Below are positions 53,758 to 62,717 of a stretch of 64,000 nt of DNA, piece by piece (position 1 is the stretch's first letter; each line of letters opens with the position of its first letter). This stretch comes from Bacteroidetes bacterium UBA5697 (lineage in GTDB: Bacteria; Bacteroidota; Bacteroidia; B-17B0; Aurantibacillaceae). The translations under genes were made by a program, and so were the position numbers. The DNA is taken from positions 1 to 64,000 of the forward strand of contig DIHL01000005.1 in assembly GCA_002420145.1 (NCBI GenBank), given 5' to 3'. The notes under the pieces were generated by a model, which saw only the letters and a list, made by a program, of their open reading frames with translations, had not been told where the DNA came from and did no database searches.

Positions 53758-54681
53758 GTGCACGTCTATCATCAAATATCTGAATTATCTGGCTTAACAA
53801 ATACTATTGTTACTATTGGAACTTTTGATGGCGTTCACTTAGGCCATCAAAAAATCATTAAACGATTAGTTGAATTAAAAAATAAGCAAGGCGGAGAAAT
53901 TGTTGTTTTTACATTTGACCCACATCCTCGTAAAGTATTATTTCCCGAACAAAAAGATTTAAAGTTAATTACCTTAACGGAAGAGAAATGTGAAGTACTA
54001 AAACATTTTGGTGTTGATCATGTATTGGTTTTTCCCTTTACTAAAGAGTTTTCGCAAATGCAGGCCAACGATTATGTTGTAGATGTGATTGTAAAAGGTT
54101 TAAAAACAAAAACTTTAGTAATTGGATACGACCATCGTTTTGGCAGCAACAGAGAAGGTAGTATTGAAACTTTAAAGCAGTTTGCAACAACTCATCAATT
54201 TAATGTGGAAGAAATTCCAGCTCAAGAAATTAATCAGCTAAATGTAAGTAGCACTCGTATTAGAAGAGCGATAGAAGAGGGAGATATTTTAGTGGCGAAT
54301 GATTTTTTAGGATATTCTTTTTTTATAACTGGTAAGGTCGTTAAGGGTAAACAATTAGGAAGAACCATTGGTTATCCCACAGCAAATATTTCGATAGGAA
54401 ATGAGGACAAATTAATACCTAAAATTGGTGTTTATGCTGTTAATGTTTTGATTGGAAAACAATCATACAAAGGCATGCTTAATATTGGAACAAACCCTAC
54501 TACGGATTTAGATAACTCCATAAAAATTGAAGTTAATATTTTTGATTTTGATCAAGATATTTATGGAGAACGCATAAAGGTTGAATTTGTGAAACGCATA
54601 CGAAATGAAGAAAAATTTGCTAACTTAGATGAACTAAAGCAAGCTTTAGCAAATGATAAAATCGCTTGTACAAATGTTTAA
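53758..54681 (+). CDS. ribF: Bifunctional riboflavin kinase / FAD synthetase
   Basis: 307 residues from a GTG start. The nucleotidylyltransferase domain has TFDGVHLGHQ and FDPHPRKVL. The kinase domain has GKQLGRTIGYPTANI and IGTNPT. It turns riboflavin into FMN and FAD in the cytoplasm. The 3' end overlaps the following LRR gene by 8 bp. Confidence 0.95.
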   Translation: MHVYHQISELSGLTNTIVTIGTFDGVHLGHQKIIKRLVELKNKQGGEIVVFTFDPHPRKVLFPEQKDLKLITLTEEKCEVLKHFGVDHVLVFPFTKEFSQMQANDYVVDVIVKGLKTKTLVIGYDHRFGSNREGSIETLKQFATTHQFNVEEIPAQEINQLNVSSTRIRRAIEEGDILVANDFLGYSFFITGKVVKGKQLGRTIGYPTANISIGNEDKLIPKIGVYAVNVLIGKQSYKGMLNIGTNPTTDLDNSIKIEVNIFDFDQDIYGERIKVEFVKRIRNEEKFANLDELKQALANDKIACTNV

Positions 54682-55282
54682 GTCTTTTTTTAAAATAGCA
54701 TTTATAATTACTTTATCTTTTTCGTTTAAGATAAGTGAGGCTCAGTTGCTAGATTCTTTAGCATTAGATACCATGCAAGGATTTGTTTCCATTCAAGAAG
54801 CTATGAAGAATCCAGATGCGGTTATTAAATTAGTTCTTCGTAAACAGCATTTAAAATCTTTCCCAAAAGAAATATTACAATTTAAAAATTTACAATATTT
54901 AGATATTAGCAAAAACTCTATTGCTGAATTACCAGATAGTATTTATCTATTAAGTAATTTACAATATTTTGCCTGTAGCAAAACAGGTTTAAAACGTTTA
55001 CCGAAAGAAATTGGGAAACTAAGTAACTTGGTCTATTTAAATTTTAATCAAAATGATTTAGAGATTTTGCCACCACAAATTGGTAATCTTGAAAAACTAG
55101 AGATACTAGATTTATGGAGTAATAACTTAGATGAGTATCCATCTTCTTTATCGGGATTAAAATCTTTAAAGGTGTTAGATTTGCGTAATATTTTAATAAG
55201 CGACGAGACGCAAGCTAATATCATTAACATGCTACCTAGAGCAAAAGTGTATATGTCGCCTAGTTGTAAGTGTAAGTGGTAG
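54674..55282 (+). CDS. Secreted leucine-rich repeat protein, 202 aa
   Basis: ATG 54674 (MFKSFFKIAFIITLSFSFKISEAQ, a signal peptide) is preferred to ATG 54653 within ribF. Five LRR units follow, such as LQYLDISKNSIAELPDSIYLL and LVYLNFNQNDLEILPPQIG, spaced 23 residues apart. The C-terminus has two cysteines (SCKCKW). It is exported, a probable protein-binding module. It is translationally coupled to ribF. Confidence 0.85.
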   Translation: MFKSFFKIAFIITLSFSFKISEAQLLDSLALDTMQGFVSIQEAMKNPDAVIKLVLRKQHLKSFPKEILQFKNLQYLDISKNSIAELPDSIYLLSNLQYFACSKTGLKRLPKEIGKLSNLVYLNFNQNDLEILPPQIGNLEKLEILDLWSNNLDEYPSSLSGLKSLKVLDLRNILISDETQANIINMLPRAKVYMSPSCKCKW

Positions 55283-55303
55283 CTTCGACAAGCTCAGCTA
55301 CCA
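55281..55303. repeat. Short palindromic repeat GTAGCT...AGCTAC
   Basis: GTAGCT and AGCTAC (about 55279-55301) bracket TCGACAAGCTC right after the LRR gene stop. It is similar in style to other CGA-containing REP-like palindromes in Bacteroidota and lies between convergent genes. Confidence 0.4.
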
Positions 55304-55315
55304 AAACTATTACTA

Positions 55316-56248
55316 TTAAACTCCCATTTGTTTTAATTGTTCTTCCAGAAATTTAATTCCTTCCACAAAGCTATGAGGATTGTATCCTAAATCACGCTTA
55401 GCTTTATCTATAATAAAGCCAGTAATTGGCGGACGCTTAGCGGGCTGTTTAATGTCAGCTGATTTAGAAGGCTTAATTAATGATTTGTCTAGTTTGTAAT
55501 AATCAGCCACTAAATGCGCTACTTCTAAAATATTTAAAAAGTCTTTTCCAGAAATATTATAAATACCACTTGCTTTTTTCTCAGCAATTAAAATACAACC
55601 ATCTGCTAAATCTTCGGCTAGAGTAGGGGTACGGTATTGATCATCCACTACATTAATCGTTTTACCTTGTTCTAAATTTTGTTTTACCCATAATACAATA
55701 TTGCTTCGGCTCATATTATCTACAATGCCATAAACTAAAACTGTTCGAGCCATTGCCCAATGTAATAAAGAAGCTTGAACTATTTTTTCGGCTTCTAATT
55801 TTGTTTCGGCGTAGTAACTTAATGGATTTGGTTTTTCTGTTTCATCTAAAGGCCCGTGTGTGCCATCAAAAATAAAATCGGTTGATAGATGAATAAAGTG
55901 AGGTTTATAATTAGGATTTTCTTTTTGTAATTTCTCTAAAACTTCAACTTGATTTTTAACGGATATTGTATTTAAAAGATACGCTCCTTCTTTATCTGTT
56001 TCGCAAGCATCTACGTTTGTCATAGCTGCTGTATTAATAATAACATCAGGCAAGTATTTACTAAACACTTCAGCAACATTATCATAATTGGTAATATCTA
56101 GCGAAGCATATTCATAACCAGATGTATTTACCAATCTGTTTTCGCCACGAGCAGTAGCAATGCATAATGTGTTAGCTTTATCTTTTAGTTTGTAAACTAA
56201 TTTTTGTCCTAATAAGCCATTTGAACCAGTAATCAATATTTTTTGCAT
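55316..56248 (-). CDS. RmlD-like sugar-nucleotide reductase (SDR family)
   Basis: ATG 56248 (MQKILITGSNGLLGQ) gives 310 residues. The Rossmann motif is at residues 7-14. YAETKLEAE supplies YxxxK near 151, and NTAAMTNVDACE and HLSTDFIFDG are typical RmlD/MAT2B signatures. It probably reduces a nucleotide sugar such as dTDP-4-keto-rhamnose, but no rml neighbours are present, so the substrate is open. Confidence 0.85.
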   Translation of the reverse strand: MQKILITGSNGLLGQKLVYKLKDKANTLCIATARGENRLVNTSGYEYASLDITNYDNVAEVFSKYLPDVIINTAAMTNVDACETDKEGAYLLNTISVKNQVEVLEKLQKENPNYKPHFIHLSTDFIFDGTHGPLDETEKPNPLSYYAETKLEAEKIVQASLLHWAMARTVLVYGIVDNMSRSNIVLWVKQNLEQGKTINVVDDQYRTPTLAEDLADGCILIAEKKASGIYNISGKDFLNILEVAHLVADYYKLDKSLIKPSKSADIKQPAKRPPITGFIIDKAKRDLGYNPHSFVEGIKFLEEQLKQMGV

Positions 56249-56279
56249 AGGGTAAATATACAAAAACCATAAATTTAGA

Positions 56280-56792
56280 TTACTTAGAATTGCTTTTTAT
56301 TTGCATTAAAATGTCAAATAATTTAGCAGTCGCCACAGCATCACCTTCGGCTCTATGTCTTGCGTTATTACTAATCCCTAAAGATTCACATAAAGGGCCA
56401 AGACTATATGTTTTTTTGCCAGGTATTAATTTACGACTCAATTTTACAGTGCATAATTTTTCTCTTTCATAGTCATATCCTAAAGAGGCAAATTCTCCTT
56501 TAATGAAATTATAATCAAAACTTACATTATGAGCAACAAATGTTCTGTTTTCGGTTAGTTGTAAAATTGTATTTGCCACTTCATGAAATTTAGGAGCATT
56601 TGCAACCATTTGATTGGTAATACCTGTAATGTTTGTATAAAGAGGTGAGATATAACATTCGGGATTGATAAGCGTAGAAAATTTGTCGGTGACTTGTAAT
56701 CCATCATGAATTAGAATGCAAATTTCTGTAATTCGTCCTTTTGGATAATCAAATTTTCCTCCACAAGTTTCTATATCAATAATGGCGAACAT
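56280..56792 (-). CDS. DnaQ-like 3'-5' exonuclease
   Basis: 170 residues of the DEDDh exonuclease family. Exo I is AIIDIETCGG, exo II HNVSFDYNFIKGEF and exo III HRAEGDAVATAKLF. It resembles the epsilon subunit of DNA polymerase III, or a stand-alone proofreading or RNA-trimming enzyme, without a polymerase domain. Its end is 31 bp from the RmlD-like gene on the same strand. Confidence 0.9.
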   Translation of the reverse strand: MFAIIDIETCGGKFDYPKGRITEICILIHDGLQVTDKFSTLINPECYISPLYTNITGITNQMVANAPKFHEVANTILQLTENRTFVAHNVSFDYNFIKGEFASLGYDYEREKLCTVKLSRKLIPGKKTYSLGPLCESLGISNNARHRAEGDAVATAKLFDILMQIKSNSK

Positions 56793-56841
56793 GATTGTAA
56801 AAATAGTTTTTTATTGAGCAAGAAGAAAATGTTGTTATAAA

Positions 56842-56869
56842 AAAAGCCCAAATTTCTTTGGGCTTTTTG
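56842..56869. terminator. Bidirectional intrinsic terminator
   Basis: AAAAAGCCCAAA (56842-56853) pairs with TTTGGGCTTTTT (56858-56869) around TTTC, with T runs on both strands. It lies downstream of the T9SS esterase gene on the minus strand. Confidence 0.85.
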
Positions 56870-56887
56870 TTAGGATAAGGAAATGAA

Positions 56888-58219
56888 TTATTTAAAAATT
56901 ATTTTCTGAGTGCTTGATTCGCCTTGCTTATTACTAACCTTTAGAAAATATAAGCCTGAAGCTAAGTTGTTTTTACTGATTTTAAATTTCGAATCTTCTG
57001 TGTTATAAGAAGAAATTATTTTGCCAGTAACATCATATAGCTCAATTTTATGTGAAGTACTTGTGTTTGCGAATTCAATAGTCATATCATTTTCTGATGG
57101 ATTTGGATATACTTCTGAAATAACGGAGTTGTGAGTTAATTCATTCATTCCAACGCTTGAATTACAATTTAAAACCACATTTGTTGTACACGTTGTATAG
57201 GCATATAAATTCGCCGTTTGCACAGGAGTATTAGGCGCAAGTAATGGAGCATCTGTACATCCTAGATTAGAAATCAAAAAGTCTCTCACAAATTTTACAG
57301 TAGTATCCATGTATGAGATAGCTGCCGCAGAAGTTCCTGCATAAGGAACGTGGTCTTTTCCGTACCATGTGTAAAAAGGATTAGAAACGCCAATAGCATT
57401 AGCTTGTTCTTTTAACATTCTACTCCCATCTAATAAAATTAATTGAATTCCTAGTGGAGCAGCAAATCCTCTATTGTATCTTACAGTTCCATCAACAGTA
57501 CCATGCATTGAACAAAACGGAACATCACCAGGTTGTATCCAACCATATCTTCCTAAGGCTCCACATAAATTAATAACACCCTTTACTTTTGAAGAGTAGC
57601 ATTGATTTCCACTATATCCATCCATGCCACCTAAATTAGTTAAATCATTAGGATTGATATAATAATTTACTTCACAAGATTTATCTAAGTAAGCCGTGTG
57701 TAATGCTGTAATAGCACCTGCCGAACTTCCTCCAATAAAAATATTATTCGTATCAATTTTATATGTATCAGAAGTTAACTTGTCTTTATAGAAAAAACGA
57801 ATGGACGCTTTCATATCTTGAACTGCTCTTAATACAGCTTTCACAGCTCCTACCGAATCAAATGGAGTTAAACCTAAACGATAGTTGATAGATACACATA
57901 CATATCCTTTTTTTGTAAAAGCTTGTGATAATGCAACAACATCAGCATCTGTTTTAGAACCGCCAATAAAACTACCACCATGAGCCCAAATAATTAAAGG
58001 ACGTTTAGTTTCTATATCACCAGTTGGTTGATATACATCCATTGTTAAGGATTGAGTTGATCCTCCGGCAGTAATATTAGAACCAAATACAACATTGCTA
58101 GTTACTGTTACATTTGTAAAAGTGTCACTTGCATATCTTCCAGTTGAACAAGGTGTTTGAGCTTTTAAAAGCCCTAGTGAAGCAACTGTTGATAATGCAA
58201 AAAGGTAAATTTTTTTCAT
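56888..58219 (-). CDS. Secreted alpha/beta-hydrolase (esterase) with T9SS type A sorting domain
   Basis: 443 residues. A signal peptide (to KAQ, residue 21) precedes an esterase domain. The oxyanion motif is HGGSFIGGSK, and the nucleophile elbow GGSSAGAI is near residue 170. A histidine lies in YGKDHVPYAG near residue 297. From about 370, a T9SS domain (VYPNPSENDMTIEF ... SGLYFLKVSN) directs secretion and surface anchoring. The fold resembles carboxylesterases or feruloyl esterases. It is 94 bp after the SGNH lipoprotein gene. Confidence 0.88.
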   Translation of the reverse strand: MKKIYLFALSTVASLGLLKAQTPCSTGRYASDTFTNVTVTSNVVFGSNITAGGSTQSLTMDVYQPTGDIETKRPLIIWAHGGSFIGGSKTDADVVALSQAFTKKGYVCVSINYRLGLTPFDSVGAVKAVLRAVQDMKASIRFFYKDKLTSDTYKIDTNNIFIGGSSAGAITALHTAYLDKSCEVNYYINPNDLTNLGGMDGYSGNQCYSSKVKGVINLCGALGRYGWIQPGDVPFCSMHGTVDGTVRYNRGFAAPLGIQLILLDGSRMLKEQANAIGVSNPFYTWYGKDHVPYAGTSAAAISYMDTTVKFVRDFLISNLGCTDAPLLAPNTPVQTANLYAYTTCTTNVVLNCNSSVGMNELTHNSVISEVYPNPSENDMTIEFANTSTSHKIELYDVTGKIISSYNTEDSKFKISKNNLASGLYFLKVSNKQGESSTQKIIFK

Positions 58220-58313
58220 AGAGTTAAGTTTAGGTTATTATAAATTTACTAAATATTTTAAATCATTTTAGTATTGGTATAATATTTAACACCAGATACA
58301 CTAAATGGTTTAG

Positions 58314-59636
58314 TTAAGGGAAAATTACTCCTGGATATTTCATCGCATCAAGTTCTGGAATTGTTGATTGATATTTGTTATTGATGCTTTTAATAAACTC
58401 ATTAGCTAAAAAGGCATTCCCTCGTGGTGTTAGATTTAATCCGTCCAAAGAATAAAATCCACCAGATACAAAACTTGCATTAATAGTAACACCATTATAT
58501 ATAAATCCATTTTTTACTTTATTGAAAAGTGAATGTACATCGACATAGGCTAAGCCTTTAGTTTCCGCAATATTTTTCAAAACAGTATTATAATCATTAA
58601 TAGCATTTTCTATGTTATTTATTTCTGATGCAGTTAAAACATATCTATCAGGAATAGGAATAAGTGAGCCCCATTTGTAACATTTAACAGAATCTAATGG
58701 AACATTCAATAAAATAAATTCATCTTCTTGTGCTTGTCTGAAACCTAAAAACTGACTTGTGTCTTGAATGATAAAACCATTGTTGCCAACAGAAAAACTA
58801 AATGGAGCGCTTAACGCACCATAATATAAATTTAAATTGGCTGCCGTTAACGAATCTAATTTTAAAGCATTCCAAGCTATAGTGTTAAAATATGCCATTG
58901 ATTTGATACTAGGAATATTTGCAATAACACCTTTAGCACCATTAGCAGTTAATTTTTCAATCACATTATTGATACTCGCCTCGAAGCCAACTCCTATAGC
59001 GCCTGATACAGGAGTGATGTTGTCAGATGCACCACCTTTTAAAGCATATTTTAAAACATCATGTAGTCCTAAGTTAACAGAAAAGAAAGTTGGATTTCTA
59101 GAAATGGCATCATTTAAAACAGAAGATGTTCCACTAGAAGCCATACGTTGATAAAAAGGATTAGAGTATCCGTTTATATCTATTTCAATTGATTTTAAGT
59201 CAGGGACACCGAAATTATGAAAAGGACCTTGCGAATTATATACATTGTTAGAAAAAATAGTGATATCACCCTGAGAAGCAATTTTTACTGGACCTAAAGA
59301 AACCACATTTTGACAATCTGTTCTGTTTCCTAAAATAGAACGGGCATTATTTGCATTTCCCATTCCTATGGAACTTTGAGCATAAGGTATTTTAAAAATT
59401 GTTGCTCCAACTCCAAGATTTCTTAATTGTGTGGCCAATAAATTTGTATAAGAATTTCTTTGCCCTTCATCATATAGCGCGCCATCCGAATAGCCTGCTG
59501 TCATTGAGCCTCCAATAGCTAAATAATCCGAAGCGTTAATACTACCGGTAGATAAATCAGGCTCATTAAATTTTGGAGTACAAGCTGCAAAAACTATAGC
59601 AGTTGTTATGATAAAAATTGTTTTATATAGTTTCAT
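58314..59636 (-). CDS. SGNH/GDSL-type lipoprotein with altered catalytic residues
   Basis: 440 residues. Lipoprotein signal MKLYKTIFIITTAIVFAAC (lipobox FAAC). The nucleophile block reads IGGSMTAGYSDGALY, close to the GNSLTAGFADG of FadL-linked family members. The block III segment FFSVNLGLHDVL has His where the family has Asn (GxND). The C-terminal SLDGLNLTPRG has Asn where DGxH supplies the catalytic His. A surface or periplasmic ester-binding protein with weakened or no activity is possible. It is 11 bp from the FadL gene. Confidence 0.8.
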   Translation of the reverse strand: MKLYKTIFIITTAIVFAACTPKFNEPDLSTGSINASDYLAIGGSMTAGYSDGALYDEGQRNSYTNLLATQLRNLGVGATIFKIPYAQSSIGMGNANNARSILGNRTDCQNVVSLGPVKIASQGDITIFSNNVYNSQGPFHNFGVPDLKSIEIDINGYSNPFYQRMASSGTSSVLNDAISRNPTFFSVNLGLHDVLKYALKGGASDNITPVSGAIGVGFEASINNVIEKLTANGAKGVIANIPSIKSMAYFNTIAWNALKLDSLTAANLNLYYGALSAPFSFSVGNNGFIIQDTSQFLGFRQAQEDEFILLNVPLDSVKCYKWGSLIPIPDRYVLTASEINNIENAINDYNTVLKNIAETKGLAYVDVHSLFNKVKNGFIYNGVTINASFVSGGFYSLDGLNLTPRGNAFLANEFIKSINNKYQSTIPELDAMKYPGVIFP

Positions 59637-59647
59637 TTTACTTTCTA

Positions 59648-60877
59648 TTAAAATTTATAGCCTATTGAAATTCCTGGCGCACAAACATTGGTCTTAAACG
59701 TGCCGCTTAAATTTGTTTCTAAATTGGTATCAGTTCGTTCGAGATGTGTAAATAAAAATGAGGCGTCAATTTTTAAATGTTTTCCAAATTGATAACCAAT
59801 ACCACATGTGTAGTTTACACGATTAGCATCTGGTGTTTCTGGTGTCACGTACCCATTTTGAACGGGAGTGATACCATATGCTAATCCTAAACGTGCAGTA
59901 AAATTCGTATTAATTTTATATTGAGCACCGCCTCTAAATGCAAATGTGTTTTTATACATCCTTGCAGATTTAGTATCTAATAGTTTCTCAGTATTGTTTT
60001 CGTAATCAAAAGATAAGGTGTCGTAAGCCTTCCAGCCAACATAATTAATATCTAAGGCAACATCTAATTTGTTATTGATTTTATAGGCCAATCCTAATGT
60101 AGTAACACTTGGTAAGGGTAATTTAGAAGTAAATTTTCCGCTAGGAAAATTATTAGCTACTGATTCAGGAACTGTAAAAGTGGCGTCCCCATCTTTTACT
60201 TCCATATTAACTTTTGAACGATAGGTTAATCCTATACTTAATTTTTCAATGGGTTGAAAATATATTCCGGCATTAAAACCAAATCCATTGGCTTTGCCAT
60301 TTAATTCGGCATGAGCATAATTGCCATACGCATCATTTAAAGGAATGTCTTTTTGTAAATTTACTTTTCCATTTGCATATACAAAGCCTGCTCCAATTCC
60401 TATTTTTTTTGTTATTTTATAACTTACAGTGGGTTGAATAAAAATAGCTCTTAATTCTAATCGAGTTAATGCAAATCTTCCCGTCCAATTATCTTCCCAT
60501 TGCACTGTGCTTCCAAAAGGAGTGTAAACGGCTAATCCAAATTTTAAATTAGAACTATCTTTTAATTGAAATAAAGCATAAGCAGTAAAAGGAGTACTAA
60601 CTGGCGAATTTGTATGAGATACTTGATTGGTGGTAGCATCCATATAAGCACCTCTGGCAATTGTAGGCGTTATACCTAAATTAATAGAATTTTCATTTAC
60701 AAAACATGCCCCACCTGGGTTAAAAAATAAAGATGAAGCATCTTGCATAAATGCTGTTCCTGCGCCACCCATTCCTTGTTGTTTTTGCCCTTGAAGATTT
60801 ACTTGAAATCCTTGCGAAAAATAAGATGTTGGAATATAAAAGAAAACAATTAAAAATAGTTTGTATAAATAATTCAT
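59648..60877 (-). CDS. OmpP1/FadL/TodX family outer-membrane transporter
   Basis: 409 residues. After a signal peptide (to SYFSQ, residue 22), the N-terminal plug segment GMGGAGTAFMQDASSLFFNPGG is the FadL family hallmark. A beta-barrel ends in GISIGYKF with the terminal Phe. FadL-type channels import long-chain fatty acids or other hydrophobic compounds. It is the first gene of a run with the SGNH lipoprotein and a T9SS esterase. Confidence 0.9.
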   Translation of the reverse strand: MNYLYKLFLIVFFYIPTSYFSQGFQVNLQGQKQQGMGGAGTAFMQDASSLFFNPGGACFVNENSINLGITPTIARGAYMDATTNQVSHTNSPVSTPFTAYALFQLKDSSNLKFGLAVYTPFGSTVQWEDNWTGRFALTRLELRAIFIQPTVSYKITKKIGIGAGFVYANGKVNLQKDIPLNDAYGNYAHAELNGKANGFGFNAGIYFQPIEKLSIGLTYRSKVNMEVKDGDATFTVPESVANNFPSGKFTSKLPLPSVTTLGLAYKINNKLDVALDINYVGWKAYDTLSFDYENNTEKLLDTKSARMYKNTFAFRGGAQYKINTNFTARLGLAYGITPVQNGYVTPETPDANRVNYTCGIGYQFGKHLKIDASFLFTHLERTDTNLETNLSGTFKTNVCAPGISIGYKF

Positions 60878-60929
60878 ATAGTATGTTTACAATTTAATAA
60901 GGTTAAATTTACTAAAATAGTTCAATAAA

Positions 60930-60956
60930 AAAAGTCTCTGTATTTGAGAGACTTTT
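60930..60956 (-). terminator. Intrinsic terminator of the bestrophin gene
   Basis: AAAAGTCTCT (60930-60939) pairs with AGAGACTTTT (60947-60956) around a 7-base loop. On the minus strand a T run follows. It lies 20 bp beyond the bestrophin stop. Confidence 0.8.
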
Positions 60957-60976
60957 AAATAATGACTTATAAAAAA

Positions 60977-61978
60977 TCACATCAACACATTATTTACTGG
61001 TGTAATTGGCGCAGGAATATCTGTTTCATCTAGCATTTCTTTTAAGTCAATTTCTATAGTACGACTAATGTTAGTAATAGGAACATCATTTACACTTCCT
61101 TCGAATGGATTTTCAGTAGCTTCTCCTATTCGTTCCATCACATGAAAAACCCATCCCACAATTATTGAACATGGAACAGTTGCCCAAATAAAATTAGGAC
61201 CAATATCTTGTGATAATTTACCAAACTCTTGAAGAATACCAAAAGGCAGAACACTAATGAATAAACGAATAAACATTTGATTAATAGTAGCAAACTGACG
61301 TGGGTATGGGAAATTTTTAATCCGTTCTGATTTCCCTTGGTGGTCATAAAAAGTAGTTAATGTTTTCTCCAGCTCTATAAAATCAAATTCGGATAATTTG
61401 CCAGTTTCTTTTAGTAAATGAAGATGCTTAGACTGAAGGCTAATAATTTGTGTAGCTCTGTTTTTTTTACTTAAAATATAGTGTAATTCATCTTCACTTA
61501 AGTATTTTTTTAATTCTGTTTCAAGAGGAATTTCTTTTTCAGCTATTTTAATGAATTTTCCATATTCTTTATTACTCTTTAATTCCATATTTTCCCAAAG
61601 TCTGGGTTCTCTCATCTGATATCTTAAAGCAGTGAGCCATGCAATATGACGATAGATTAATATTTGAATATCCTTTTTTTCATCTGCTTTTACCATATCC
61701 CTAGTTAAGATGCCCCAAGCTCGACTGGTATTTGTAATTCCGCCCCATATTTGACGAGCTTCCCATAATCTATTATAGGTTTGCGTGTTTTTAAAACCTA
61801 CTAAAAAAGCAGCAGCAGTTCCTATTAAGCCAATGGCAACCCACGGAATAACCAGCCATTTAATGTTTAGAAAATAATAAAGAGCTGTAGGAATTGTTGC
61901 CACAATTGTGAAAAGATAAATGTCCCTTCTAGTCCAATATATAACTTCTTTTAATGTAAATCGTCTTCCCGAATGCAT
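60977..61978 (-). CDS. Bestrophin family ion channel (UPF0187)
   Basis: 333 residues. Membrane helices lie at about 20-60, with two further ones near 228-260. The segments FLVGFKNTQTYNRLWEARQIWGG and ENPFEGSVNDVPITNISRTIEIDL are typical of bacterial bestrophin homologues. These form pentameric channels in the inner membrane. Ion selectivity is not known here. It is 6 bp after the DUF1801 gene. Confidence 0.9.
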   Translation of the reverse strand: MHSGRRFTLKEVIYWTRRDIYLFTIVATIPTALYYFLNIKWLVIPWVAIGLIGTAAAFLVGFKNTQTYNRLWEARQIWGGITNTSRAWGILTRDMVKADEKKDIQILIYRHIAWLTALRYQMREPRLWENMELKSNKEYGKFIKIAEKEIPLETELKKYLSEDELHYILSKKNRATQIISLQSKHLHLLKETGKLSEFDFIELEKTLTTFYDHQGKSERIKNFPYPRQFATINQMFIRLFISVLPFGILQEFGKLSQDIGPNFIWATVPCSIIVGWVFHVMERIGEATENPFEGSVNDVPITNISRTIEIDLKEMLDETDIPAPITPVNNVLM

Positions 61979-61984
61979 ACTTAT

Positions 61985-62449
61985 TTATTTTTTCGATTTA
62001 TGATAGTTTTCTTGATATAGTTTTATCCAATCTTTAACAGTCATTTTTTGCATTAATTCAGCAATTAGATCATAAGGAATTTGGTCAGCCTTTTTAAATC
62101 GAATACAGCTTTTACCCATATCTAATTTTGCTTTCGAATGTTTTGGATATTCATCTACAAACCATTGTAATAATTTTGGATCTGCGTAAATACCCATATG
62201 ATAAAGGGCTATAAAATTTTTTTGAGAGGCAATTCCTGCAAATGGTAAAGGCAATTTTGGGTCGCAATGATAGCCATCAGGGAATATAGAATGAGGAACA
62301 GAATATCCCATCATGCCATAACCCATACCTTCTTCAAATCCTTTTGGTATGTTTTTTAAGATAGTATCTCTTAATTTTATAAAATAAGGAGCTCTGTCTT
62401 CAGGTAGCTCTTTTAAATAATCTTTTACATTTTTTGCAGATGATTGCAT
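61985..62449 (-). CDS. DUF1801 (YdhG-like) domain protein
   Basis: ATG 62449 (MQSSAKNVKDYLKELPEDRAP) gives 154 residues. An upstream ATG at 62494 overlaps the tRNA terminator region. The pattern LRDTILKNIPKGFEEGMGYGMMGYSVPHSIFPDGYH and CIRFKKADQIPYDLIAELM fits DUF1801. Function is unknown. The protein is small, cytoplasmic and iron-chaperone-like in fold. Confidence 0.8.
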   Translation of the reverse strand: MQSSAKNVKDYLKELPEDRAPYFIKLRDTILKNIPKGFEEGMGYGMMGYSVPHSIFPDGYHCDPKLPLPFAGIASQKNFIALYHMGIYADPKLLQWFVDEYPKHSKAKLDMGKSCIRFKKADQIPYDLIAELMQKMTVKDWIKLYQENYHKSKK

Positions 62450-62496
62450 AGCTATAATTTTTGAAATATAAATATAGCAGATTTTATAAAACAAAA

Positions 62497-62518
62497 AAAC
62501 CTCCTAAAAAGGAGGTTT
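62497..62518 (-). terminator. Terminator of the tRNA-Arg gene
   Basis: AAACCTCC (62497-62504) pairs with GGAGGTTT (62511-62518) around TAAAAA, followed by a T run on the minus strand, 5 bp after the tRNA 3' end. Confidence 0.85.
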
Positions 62519-62523
62519 TAAAG

Positions 62524-62597
62524 TGATCCCGATTGGATTCGAACCAATGGCCCACAGCTTAGAAGGCTGTTGCTCTATCCAGCTGAGCTACGGGACC
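62524..62597 (-). tRNA. tRNA-Arg (anticodon TCT)
   Basis: A 74-nt cloverleaf read on the minus strand. The acceptor stem GGTCCCG/CGGGATC includes one G-T pair. The D arm is AGCTCAGCTGGATAGAGC, and the anticodon stem ACAGC/GCTGT holds the loop CTTCTAA with anticodon TCT. The T arm contains GGTTCGAATCC. The discriminator is A, and CCA is not encoded. It decodes AGA. Confidence 0.95.
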
Positions 62598-62717
62598 AGT
62601 TTTTAAGTAAACTTAAAATTTGGAATGCGAATTTAATACTTTTTTTCCAATATAAAGGGTCTTTTTTTAATACTTTAATTATTACAATATTTTGCTACTT
62701 TTAACGCTTTATAGCTT

